Shown here piece after piece: positions 1 through 6,264 of a stretch of DNA of 7,431 bases. The stretch is from an uncultured Pseudomonadota bacterium. GTDB lineage: Bacteria > Pseudomonadota > Gammaproteobacteria > Burkholderiales > Usitatibacteraceae. The stretch spans positions 1 to 7,431 of the forward strand of contig CAMPHL010000118.1 of the NCBI GenBank assembly GCA_946885905.1, given 5' to 3'. The position numbers and the translations under genes are program-made. The notes below the pieces were generated by a model, which worked only from the letters and a program-made list of their open reading frames with translations, did not search any database and was not told the DNA's origin. The first letter of the stretch is position 1; every line of letters starts with the position of its first letter.

Positions 1-1
1 C

Positions 2-1000
2 AAGAAGCTGGAGTTCCCAAGGGATTTCGGAGCGCACCTCGGACATCGGATCGAGTGGTGGTACGTGACCGGCCACCTGGAGGCCGACGGCAAGCCGCTG
101 GGCTTCCAGGTGACCTTCTTCCGCGTGCGCAACCCCGACGCCGAATCGAACCCCAGCCGGTTCGCGCCCAAGCAGCTGCTCTTCGCCCACGCGGCGTTCG
201 CCGATCCCGCGGTGGGCCGGCTGCTCCACGGCCAGAAGGCGGCGCGCATGCTCGAAGGGCTCGTGGAAGCGTCGGCCACGGACACGGCGGTGCGCATCGA
301 CGACTGGAGCCTCGTGCGCGAGGCCGGCGTATATCGCACCCGCATCGCCACCAACGACTTCACGCTCGAACTTTCCATGACGCCAACGCAGCCGGTCCTC
401 CTGCAGGGCGAGGGGGGCTTCAGCCGCAAGGGGCCGGCGCAGGCGCACGCGAGCTACTACTACAGCGAGCCGCAGCTCGCCGCCAGCGGACGAATTCGCG
501 CGCGCGGCACGGAGCGAGAGGTGAAAGGGGTGGCGTGGCTCGACCACGAGTGGTCGAGCGAGCTGCTGGCCGCCGGGGCCCTCGGTTGGGACTGGCTGGG
601 CGCCAACCTCGCGGACGGCTCCGCGCTCATGGCGTTTCGCATCCGCGCGAAGGACGGGACGACGCTCTGGTCGAACGCCACGTTGCGGGGACCCTCGCTC
701 CGCGCCCTTCCAAGGGAGGGATCGAAAGCTCCAGGGGAGAGTGGGGAGCCGGCCACCTTCAAGCCGCTGCGCACGTGGACATCGCCGCGCACCGGCGTCC
801 GTTACCCTGTCGCGATGGAAATCACGGCCGCCGGCACGACCTGGCGCGTGGAGCCCCTGATGGACGACCAGGAGCTCGATGCGCGCGCGAGCACCGGCAC
901 GCTCTACTGGGAAGGGGCGGTGCGCCTGCTCGCGGAAGGCGGCCCCGAGGGTGTCGGCTACCTCGAGCTCACCGGGTACGCGGAGCGGGTGCCGTTCTGA
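2..1000 (+). CDS. Carotenoid 1,2-hydratase / AttH-like lipocalin-fold protein (5' end outside window)
   Basis: The reading frame is open from the first full codon, so the true start lies upstream; 332 residues are visible. The frame already shows family sequence before the first possible internal start (GTG at 65): FPRDFGAH followed by EWWYVTG near visible residues 5-24, so that GTG is not the start. Further family hallmarks are LGFQVTFFR (about 33-41), SYYYSEP (151-157), GVAWLDHEWSS (176-186), GWDWLGANL (about 195-203) and the C-terminal YWEGAV and ELTGYA (302-327). This matches the two-lobed lipocalin-like CrtC/AttH family. Characterised members hydrate acyclic carotenoids (CrtC), but many proteobacterial homologues are predicted secreted proteins encoded after FtsX-type ABC permeases (AttEFGH-like). 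No carotenoid gene is visible here, so the AttH-like role is the likelier inference. A lipoprotein or Sec signal would lie in the missing N-terminus. The stop overlaps the next gene's start by one base, implying translational coupling. Family is near certain; substrate unknown. Confidence 0.93.
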   Translation, partial: KKLEFPRDFGAHLGHRIEWWYVTGHLEADGKPLGFQVTFFRVRNPDAESNPSRFAPKQLLFAHAAFADPAVGRLLHGQKAARMLEGLVEASATDTAVRIDDWSLVREAGVYRTRIATNDFTLELSMTPTQPVLLQGEGGFSRKGPAQAHASYYYSEPQLAASGRIRARGTEREVKGVAWLDHEWSSELLAAGALGWDWLGANLADGSALMAFRIRAKDGTTLWSNATLRGPSLRALPREGSKAPGESGEPATFKPLRTWTSPRTGVRYPVAMEITAAGTTWRVEPLMDDQELDARASTGTLYWEGAVRLLAEGGPEGVGYLELTGYAERVPF

Positions 1001-2262
1001 TGGAGGTAGGCCTTCCTCCGGGGAAAGGGAGCGTGCGCTCGGAAGTTGGCTTCATCGCACCGATCGAGGGCTTGCGGGGCATTGCCGTCCTGCTCGTGAT
1101 CCTGTTCCATTACGCCGTCGTGCTCGATGCGCGCTTCGCCGATCCGTGGATCGCCGCCGCCGATTCGGTCCCCTTGCTGAAGGTCGTCGTGCGCAACGGC
1201 ATGATCGGCGTGGACATCTTCTTCCTCATCACCGGATTCCTGCTGGTGCTGCCGTGGCTGCGGCACCGGGAAGAAGGCGCGCCCCCGCCTTCCGCGCGCG
1301 AGTTCTACCGGCGGCGCGTGCGGCGCATCCTCCCGGCCTACTACGTGCACCTCCTCTTGCTCTTCTTCGTCTTCGTCCCGCTGGTGCGCGGCCTCGAGTT
1401 CTGGCGCTACAACCCGACGCACATGTTCCAGAACCTCTCGGCCCACATCTTCCTGGCCCATTACCTGTCGCCCTGGACCAGCGCGTCGGTCGGCGTGAAC
1501 GGCGCGCTGTGGTCCCTGTCGGTCGAGGCGCAGTTCTACCTGCTGCTGCCCCTCCTGGCGCCGCTCTTCGCACGGGCGCCGTGGCGCACGGCGGGCGCCC
1601 TGCTGGCTTGCGCCATCGCGTGGCGCTGGGCCGCGATGCACCACTTCGACGGGCTGGTCGCCGCGATGGGCGCCATCGACCCGCGCTGGAACCTGGACGA
1701 GGCGAAGGCCCGGCACCTCGTTTCCACTCAGCTGCCCGGCTACCTCGGCCACTTCGCCGTGGGAATGCTCGCCGGGCGCGCGTGGTTGCGCTGGCGGTCC
1801 GACCCGCCGGGCCGCCGGGGCGAAGCCGCATGGCTCGCCGCCGCGAGCGCCGCCCTCGTGGCGCTATGGGCGTTGCACGCACCGGAAGGCTGGTTCCTGG
1901 GCGAGCTCACCTGGATCGCGGCGCTCGCGGCGCTGGCGGTCGCGATGCTGGGCCTGGTCTCGCGAGGAACGCGCGCGGCGCAGCCCCTGCTCGCCAATCC
2001 CGCGTTGGCGTTCCTGGGACGCATCAGCTATTCCGCGTACCTCTACCACCTGCCCCTGCTCCTGATCCTCGACGTCTACGGGCCCGATACCCAGGGTGCG
2101 TGGGGGTGGCTGCCGGCCTACCTCGCGGCCGTGGTCGCGATCGCCTGGTTGTCGTACCGCTACGTCGAGTTGCCGGCGCTTCAGGAACGTGCGCGCGAAC
2201 CGACGAGCAACGCCGCTGCGATGGCGAGCACCTGCAGCGCGGCCACGCCCCAGAGGACCTGA
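1000..2262 (+). CDS. Acyltransferase family 3 integral membrane protein (OafA/YrhL-like)
   Basis: This 420-residue inner-membrane protein belongs to the acyltransferase-3 family, whose members move acetyl or other acyl groups onto sugars of O-antigen, exopolysaccharide, peptidoglycan or other envelope molecules. Visible hallmarks are the N-terminal IEGLRGIAVLLVILFHY (residues 22-38, with R26 and the candidate catalytic H37), GVDIFFLITGF (70-80; the usual SGF is TGF here), the basic RRRVRRILPAYY stretch (104-115), ALWSLSVEAQFYLLLPLL (169-186, conserved E176) and FLGRISYSAYLYHLPL (338-353). About ten hydrophobic helices are recognisable, which fits the bare membrane domain with no SGNH domain fused at the C-terminus. 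The ATG at 1000 overlaps the preceding stop (TGATG); no good Shine-Dalgarno is seen, so reinitiation is likely. Family homology appears to end near residue 398 (YRYVELPAL followed by a basic tail), and the last 20 or so Ala/Thr-rich residues are encoded inside the convergent transporter gene. The acyl donor and acceptor cannot be told from the sequence. Confidence 0.93.
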   Translation: MEVGLPPGKGSVRSEVGFIAPIEGLRGIAVLLVILFHYAVVLDARFADPWIAAADSVPLLKVVVRNGMIGVDIFFLITGFLLVLPWLRHREEGAPPPSAREFYRRRVRRILPAYYVHLLLLFFVFVPLVRGLEFWRYNPTHMFQNLSAHIFLAHYLSPWTSASVGVNGALWSLSVEAQFYLLLPLLAPLFARAPWRTAGALLACAIAWRWAAMHHFDGLVAAMGAIDPRWNLDEAKARHLVSTQLPGYLGHFAVGMLAGRAWLRWRSDPPGRRGEAAWLAAASAALVALWALHAPEGWFLGELTWIAALAALAVAMLGLVSRGTRAAQPLLANPALAFLGRISYSAYLYHLPLLLILDVYGPDTQGAWGWLPAYLAAVVAIAWLSYRYVELPALQERAREPTSNAAAMASTCSAATPQRT

Positions 2263-3398
2263 GGGAAGCGGCCCGCGTCCATGAGCAGGCCGAACACGAT
2301 CGGCGCGATGGCGAGGCCGGTGTCGATCCCCGAGTACACGAAGCCGTAGATGCGGCCGAAGGCGGACGCTCCGAAGGTGCTCGTGGCGGCGCGGCGCACG
2401 AGCATGTCCCGCGAGGGATTCGCGAGGCCTACCCCGAACCCCATGAGGCCCATCAGGCCGGGAATCGACCACGAGGGCGCCCAGCCCGAGGCGACCAGGA
2501 GGATGCACAGCGCTCCGAACCCCAGCGCGGCGCCGATGAGCTTCTCCTGGTCCTTCCCCTTCGACGCGAGGAATCCGCCCACCGCGATCCCGCCCGCGTT
2601 CGACAGCAGGTATGCGGTAAGGGAAGTGGCGGCCACCGCGAGGGTGACGCCATAGGTGCGCTCGAGGATCGGCTGCAGGAAGTTCTGCAGCGCGCCGAAA
2701 GCCATCACCGTGAAGAAGAAGAAAAGGAAGCACATCCACACGACGCCCGCGCGCAGGAAGGCGAACGAACCCCCGGGATGCCGGGCCTCGTCGGTGGGCA
2801 AGGCCGCCACGGCGAGGCCCTTGCGATTCACGTACAGCAAGGTGAGCGCGACGAAGCCCACGGCGGAAGCGCCGAGGCCGCCCGAACGCCAGCCCCAGGT
2901 CTCCGCGAGAGCGAAGACGAAGGGAGGCGCCGCGGCCCATCCCAGGCTCCCGGACAGTCCGTGCACGGAGAAGGCATGTCCCAGCCGCGGCGTCGACACC
3001 CGGCGATTGATGAGCGTGTAGTCGGCCGGGTGGAAGACGCTGTTGCCCAGGCCCGCGACCGCCGCTGCGGCCAGGAGCATCGGGTAACTGTCCGCGGCAG
3101 CGAGCACCAGGCCCGAGAGCGCGAGCAATGCCATTCCGCCGTAGAGCACGCGCAGCGCGCCGAAGCGATCGACCACGAAGCCCGCAAGCGCCTGCCCCAC
3201 GCCCGAGATCACGAAGAACGCCGTCATGAGGGCGCCCGCCTGCGTGAAGCTCAGCCCGAAATCCCTCATGAGGAAGGGAAAGAGCGTGGGCAGGACGAAG
3301 TGGTAGAAGTGCGAGGTGCCGTGCGCGAAACCGACCAGCGAGATGACCGTCGCGTCGGCGCGCAGGCTCGCCGGAGCGGCGGGAGAGGCGGCTGACAT
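2181..3398 (-). CDS. Major facilitator superfamily (MFS) transporter, Fsr-like
   Basis: A 405-residue, 12-helix inner-membrane transporter. The first helix region carries VGFAHGTSHFYHFVLPTLFPFL-type sequence (residues 22-43). The MFS motif A loop between TM2 and TM3 is present as GFVVDRFGALRVLYGG (73-88), NSVFHPADY lies at 119-127, HGLSGSLGWAAAPP at 146-159, a charged central loop at about 190-215, and GVGLANPSRDMLVRR (322-336) in the second half. The FHP and HGxSG elements resemble the fosmidomycin-resistance (Fsr) branch, which would suggest drug or metabolite efflux, but this is a resemblance judged by eye and the substrate is unknown. I chose the ATG at 3398 because family-like sequence begins about 20 residues later; an in-frame ATG at 3428 would add ten residues but overlaps a 12-bp palindrome. 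Neither start has a convincing Shine-Dalgarno. The gene is divergent from the TRAP operon and its 3' end overlaps the acyltransferase gene by 82 bp. Confidence 0.92.
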   Translation of the reverse strand: MSAASPAAPASLRADATVISLVGFAHGTSHFYHFVLPTLFPFLMRDFGLSFTQAGALMTAFFVISGVGQALAGFVVDRFGALRVLYGGMALLALSGLVLAAADSYPMLLAAAAVAGLGNSVFHPADYTLINRRVSTPRLGHAFSVHGLSGSLGWAAAPPFVFALAETWGWRSGGLGASAVGFVALTLLYVNRKGLAVAALPTDEARHPGGSFAFLRAGVVWMCFLFFFFTVMAFGALQNFLQPILERTYGVTLAVAATSLTAYLLSNAGGIAVGGFLASKGKDQEKLIGAALGFGALCILLVASGWAPSWSIPGLMGLMGFGVGLANPSRDMLVRRAATSTFGASAFGRIYGFVYSGIDTGLAIAPIVFGLLMDAGRFPQVLWGVAALQVLAIAAALLVGSRARS

Positions 3399-3405
3399 CG
3401 GAAAG

Positions 3406-3411
3406 ATTGTA
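3406..3411 (-). promoter_or_regulatory. Possible -10 element (TACAAT) for the MFS gene
   Basis: On the minus strand TACAAT (5 of 6 matches to TATAAT) ends 7 bases before the ATG at 3398. Transcription from it would begin at about 3399-3400 and give a leaderless or almost leaderless mRNA, which would fit the absence of a Shine-Dalgarno. No good -35 element is seen at 16-18 bp spacing, so this could be chance or depend on an activator. Confidence 0.25.
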
Positions 3412-3418
3412 CCGGCCG

Positions 3419-3430
3419 GAATGCGCATTC
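3419..3430. promoter_or_regulatory. Perfect 12-bp palindrome GAATGCGCATTC, candidate operator
   Basis: GAATGCGCATTC is its own reverse complement with no mismatch. It sits between the divergent MFS and TRAP start codons, directly next to an 8-bp palindrome CCGGCCGG (3412-3419) and upstream of the candidate dctP promoter. A symmetric site here would suit a dimeric regulator controlling one or both units. No regulator gene is in the window, so the assignment rests only on symmetry and position. Confidence 0.3.
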
Positions 3431-3433
3431 GTA

Positions 3434-3463
3434 TCGACTCGGCCGAGCCGCCCGCTTTAGACT
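3434..3463 (+). promoter_or_regulatory. Candidate sigma-70-type promoter for the TRAP operon
   Basis: A -35-like TCGACT (3434-3439) is separated by 18 bp from a -10-like TAGACT (3458-3463), each matching 4 of 6 consensus bases. Transcription would begin near 3470, leaving a leader of about 30 nt that contains a strong Shine-Dalgarno. The spacer holds the perfect 10-bp palindrome CTCGGCCGAG (3438-3447), which would place a bound repressor inside the promoter. Assigned by eye. Confidence 0.4.
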
Positions 3464-3487
3464 AGGGGTCCAACAAATCGATTGCAC

Positions 3488-3493
3488 GAGGAG
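3488..3493 (+). promoter_or_regulatory. Ribosome binding site GAGGAG of dctP
   Basis: GAGGAG lies 6 bases upstream of the ATG at 3500 and is the clearest Shine-Dalgarno in the window. It decides the dctP start: the upstream in-frame TTG at 3482 would put this site inside the coding region and add residues ahead of the signal peptide. Strong initiation here fits the need for excess binding protein over the membrane subunits. Confidence 0.8.
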
Positions 3494-3499
3494 ACCCCG

Positions 3500-4471
3500 A
3501 TGAACCGACGTTCCTTCGCGCTCGCCATCGCCGCCCTGTCCCTGGGGCTCCCGGCCGCGGCGCAGACCGAGATCAAGTTCGGCCACGTGGGCGAGCCCGG
3601 ATCGCTCTTCGCGGCTTCGGCCGAGGAGTTCGCCCGGCGCGCCAACGCGAAGCTCGGCAGCAAGGCCAAGGTCGTGGTGTACGGCTCGAGCCAGCTGGGC
3701 GGCGACAAGGAGCTGCTGCAGAAGTTGAAGCTCGGCACCGTGGACATGGCCCTGCCCTCGACGGTGATGTCCTCCGAGGCGGACCTCTTCGGCGTCTTCG
3801 AGATGCCCTACCTCGTGAAGGACCGCGGCCACATGGCCAAGATCGAGAAGGAGGTCTTCTGGCCGAAGATCGCGCCCGAGGCCGAGCGGAAGGGCCTCAA
3901 GGTGATCGCGGTGTGGGAGAACGGCTATCGCCACATCACCAACTCCAGGCGCCCCATCAACGCCCCGGCCGACCTGCAGGGCGTGAAGCTGCGCGTGCCC
4001 GAAGGCAAGTGGCGGGTGAAGATGTTCCAGACCTACGGGGCCAACCCCTCGCCGATGAAGTTCTCGGAAGTGTTCACGGCGCTGCAGACCGGCGTGATGG
4101 ACGGCCAGGAGAACCCGTTCACGCAGATCTACAGCGCGAAGTTCCAGGAAGTGCAGAAATACCTCTCGCTCACCGGGCACGTGTACACGCCCGCGTACGT
4201 GACCGTGGGCGCGCGCAAGTGGGGCACGCTCCCCGAGGACGTGCGCAAGGTCCTCGAGGACACCGCGAAGGACACCCAGGGGTTCGTGTACGAGAAGGCC
4301 GCGAAGGACGAAGCGGAGCTGCTCGGCAAGCTCAAGGCCGCCGGCATGCAGGTGAACACGCCCAACAAGGACGCGTTCGTGAGCGCCTCCAAGCCCGTGT
4401 ACGACGAGTTCGCCAAGGAAGTCGCCGGCTCCAAGGACGTGATCGACCGCGCCATCGCACTGGGCAAGTAG
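3500..4471 (+). CDS. dctP: TRAP transporter substrate-binding protein, DctP family
   Basis: A 323-residue periplasmic protein that binds the substrate and delivers it to the DctQM membrane complex. The N-terminus MNRRSF plus a hydrophobic run to LPAAAQ is a Sec signal peptide, with likely cleavage after AAA near residue 21. The mature protein shows the usual DctP order: IKFGHVGEPGS (25-35), VVVYGSSQLGGDKELLQKLKLGTVDMAL (58-85), MPYLVKD (102-108), LKVIAVWENGYRHITNSRRPI (133-153), LQGVKLRVPEG (159-169), and ALQTGVMDGQENP (194-206). R165 corresponds to the conserved arginine that pairs with the ligand carboxylate, and N205 lies in the conserved DGQENP element. The ligand is therefore very probably a carboxylic acid, but the pocket residues after R165 (PEGKWRVKMF) do not let me name it. 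The gene leads a tight operon with dctQ four bases downstream. The family call is near certain; the symbol is generic. Confidence 0.96.
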   Translation: MNRRSFALAIAALSLGLPAAAQTEIKFGHVGEPGSLFAASAEEFARRANAKLGSKAKVVVYGSSQLGGDKELLQKLKLGTVDMALPSTVMSSEADLFGVFEMPYLVKDRGHMAKIEKEVFWPKIAPEAERKGLKVIAVWENGYRHITNSRRPINAPADLQGVKLRVPEGKWRVKMFQTYGANPSPMKFSEVFTALQTGVMDGQENPFTQIYSAKFQEVQKYLSLTGHVYTPAYVTVGARKWGTLPEDVRKVLEDTAKDTQGFVYEKAAKDEAELLGKLKAAGMQVNTPNKDAFVSASKPVYDEFAKEVAGSKDVIDRAIALGK

Positions 4472-4475
4472 CGCG

Positions 4476-4982
4476 GTGCGGTTGCGCAAGTTCCGCCAGG
4501 GGTACGAGCTGCTCCTGGAGTGGGTCATGATCGTGCTCATGATCGCGCTCGCCGTCGAGGTGACGGCGGGCGTGGTCTTCCGGTACAGCGGCCATTCGCT
4601 CGTCTGGTACGACGAGGTCGCCACGATCCTGCTGGCCTGGGTCACCTTCTACGGCTCGGCGCTCGCGGTGCTCAAGAAGGGGCACATGGGCGTGCCGGAG
4701 CTCGTGCGCATGCTGCCGCTGGGGCCGCGCGTGGCGGCGACCATCCTGGCCCAGCTCTTCACCATCGGCTTCTACCTCCTGCTCGCCTGGACCGGCTATG
4801 CGGTGATGGAGGTCCTCGCCACCGATTACCTCGTGTCCCTGCCGAAGGTCTCGGTCGCGGTCGTCCAGTCGGTGATCCCGATCAGCGCCGCGCTGATCGT
4901 GGTCGCCCAGGCGCTCATGTTCCCCGATGCCATGGACGAGGCGCTGCGCGGCGACATCGTGAAGGCGGAGGAAGTCGTATGA
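4476..4982 (+). CDS. dctQ: TRAP transporter small permease subunit, DctQ family
   Basis: A 168-residue, four-helix inner-membrane protein that partners the large permease. Predicted helices are at about 16-34, 47-65, 87-108 and 127-149. Family features are VFRYSGHSLVWYDEVA (34-49), where DctQ proteins typically carry FRY and a W-x-(D/E)-E motif, then LLAWVTFYGSALAVLKKGHMGV (52-73), including the typical GHMGV. The start is a GTG 4 bases after the dctP stop; there is no in-frame ATG upstream and no good Shine-Dalgarno, so its translation probably depends on coupling to dctP. A TTG at 4482 is a less likely alternative. The C-terminal tail is acidic (DEALRGD to KAEEVV). The stop overlaps the dctM start in an ATGA arrangement. 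Confidence 0.95.
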   Translation: MRLRKFRQGYELLLEWVMIVLMIALAVEVTAGVVFRYSGHSLVWYDEVATILLAWVTFYGSALAVLKKGHMGVPELVRMLPLGPRVAATILAQLFTIGFYLLLAWTGYAVMEVLATDYLVSLPKVSVAVVQSVIPISAALIVVAQALMFPDAMDEALRGDIVKAEEVV

Positions 4983-6262
4983 CCGGCATCCTGGTCTTCA
5001 TCGGGGTGATCCTGCTCTGCCTCATCAACGTCCCGATCGCGGTCTCGCTCGGCATCGCCGCGGCCGCGGCCATCATGGCCACGCAGGGCCTGGCCGCCCT
5101 GCCCAACATCCCGCTCACGCTCTACCAGGGCGCCACCAGCTTCCCGCTCATCGCGATCCCGCTCTTCATCCTGGCCGGTGCCATCATGAACAGCTCCGGC
5201 ATCACGCAGAAGCTGATGGACTTCTGCGGCGCGCTCGTGGGCTGGATGAAGGGCGCGCTCGCGCAGGTGAACGTGATCACCTCGATGTTCTTCGCCGAGA
5301 TCTCCGGCTCGGCCGTGGCCGACATCGCCGCCACCGGGCCGATCATCATCCCGGCGATGAAGAAGCGAGGCTACCCCGGCCCCTTCACGGCGGCGGTGAC
5401 CTCCTCCACGGCGTCGCTCGCGATCATCATCCCGCCCTCGATCCCGATGATCCTCTACGGCGTGATGGCCGGCGCCTCGATCGTCCAGCTCTTCGTGGCC
5501 GGCATCGTGCCGGGGCTTCTCGCCGGCTTCACGATGATGGGCCTGTGCCATTACTACGCGGTCAAGTACAACTGGCCCGTCGAGGAGATGTTCCAGTGGG
5601 GCAAGCTCTGGCGCGCGTTCAAGGAAGCCTGGGCCGCGCTCTCGCTGCCGATCATCATCCTGGGCGGCATCTTCGGGGGCGTGGTCACCGCGACGGAGGG
5701 GGCGGCGCTCGCGGTGGTGGCTGCCCTCTTCGTGGGCGGCGTGATCTACCGCGACCTGAGCTGGGAGCGGCTGCGCAGCGCCATCATCGAGGGCAGCGTG
5801 CAGACCGCCTCGGTGATGCTGCTGGTGGCGGCTTCGGCGCTCCTCGGCCTCTACCTCACCGAGGCGCAGCTGCCGCAGACGATCGCGAAGGCGATGATCT
5901 CGATCACCACCGAGAAGTGGGCCGTGCTGCTGATCCTGAACTTCTTCTTCCTCTTCATCGGCATGTTCCTGCACTCGGCCGCGGCCATCATCCTGGTGGT
6001 GCCGATCGTGATGCCGCTCGTCCAGCAGGTCGGCATCGACCCGGTGCACTTCGGGGTCATCGTGACCCTCAACCTCGCGATCGGGCAGCAGACGCCGCCC
6101 GTGGCGAGCGTGCTGATGCTCACCTGCTCGATCGCCAAGGAAAGCGTCTGGGACGTGAGCAAGGCGAACATCCCCTTCATCGCGGTGCTGGTCACCACGT
6201 TGGTGCTGATCACGTACGTGCCGATCGTGACGCTGGGACTGGTGAACGTGTTCTACCGCTGA
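4979..6262 (+). CDS. dctM: TRAP transporter large permease subunit, DctM family
   Basis: A 427-residue, full-length inner-membrane transport subunit (the family is usually about 425-430) that moves the substrate across the membrane using an ion gradient, normally sodium. Conserved elements occur in order: NVPIAVSLGIA (17-27), IPLFILAGAIMNSSGIT (60-76), FFAEISGSAVADIAATG (104-120), the first hairpin-type substrate and ion region, AMKKRGYPGPFTAAVTSSTASL (126-147), IIPPSIPMILYG (150-161), GGVVTATEGAALAVV (233-247), GMFLHSAAAIILVVPIVMP (328-346) and the second hairpin-type region LAIGQQTPPVASVL (366-379). No break or missing motif is seen. ATG 4979 overlaps the dctQ stop (ATGA), the standard order for this pair. 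Being downstream of dctP and DctQ-linked, it completes the tripartite system. Confidence 0.96.
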   Translation: MTGILVFIGVILLCLINVPIAVSLGIAAAAAIMATQGLAALPNIPLTLYQGATSFPLIAIPLFILAGAIMNSSGITQKLMDFCGALVGWMKGALAQVNVITSMFFAEISGSAVADIAATGPIIIPAMKKRGYPGPFTAAVTSSTASLAIIIPPSIPMILYGVMAGASIVQLFVAGIVPGLLAGFTMMGLCHYYAVKYNWPVEEMFQWGKLWRAFKEAWAALSLPIIILGGIFGGVVTATEGAALAVVAALFVGGVIYRDLSWERLRSAIIEGSVQTASVMLLVAASALLGLYLTEAQLPQTIAKAMISITTEKWAVLLILNFFFLFIGMFLHSAAAIILVVPIVMPLVQQVGIDPVHFGVIVTLNLAIGQQTPPVASVLMLTCSIAKESVWDVSKANIPFIAVLVTTLVLITYVPIVTLGLVNVFYR

Positions 6263-6264
6263 GC

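Noticed and set aside
65..1000. GTG at 65 as the start of the first gene
   Set aside because: The same frame is open to the window edge and already contains conserved family residues (FPRDFGAH, EWW) before this codon, so the gene is truncated by the window edge.
879..3395. An 838-codon open plus-strand frame crossing the acyltransferase gene and running antisense through the MFS gene
   Set aside because: Its translation is rich in Arg, Ala, Gly, Pro and His without domain sequence, which is the usual shadow frame of GC-rich coding DNA; both underlying genes have clear family motifs in other frames.
4469..4490. Possible GCGC/GCGC hairpin around the dctQ start codon
   Set aside because: The stem is only 4 bp and lies in GC-rich DNA, too weak to call a regulatory structure or terminator.
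3266..4645. A 459-codon minus-strand open frame opposite dctP
   Set aside because: The His/Arg/Leu-rich composition lacks recognisable motifs, and the opposite strand encodes a complete DctP with signal peptide and Shine-Dalgarno.
5335..5665. Recurring GATCATCATCCC-type words (near 5340, 5423 and 5651)
   Set aside because: They encode Ile-Ile-Ile-Pro runs in membrane segments of DctM with a strong preference for ATC codons; they are not a spaced repeat array.
4826..6049. A 407-codon minus-strand open frame opposite dctM
   Set aside because: It is extremely rich in His, Asp, Arg and Glu, the antisense image of the hydrophobic codons of dctM, with no family features.
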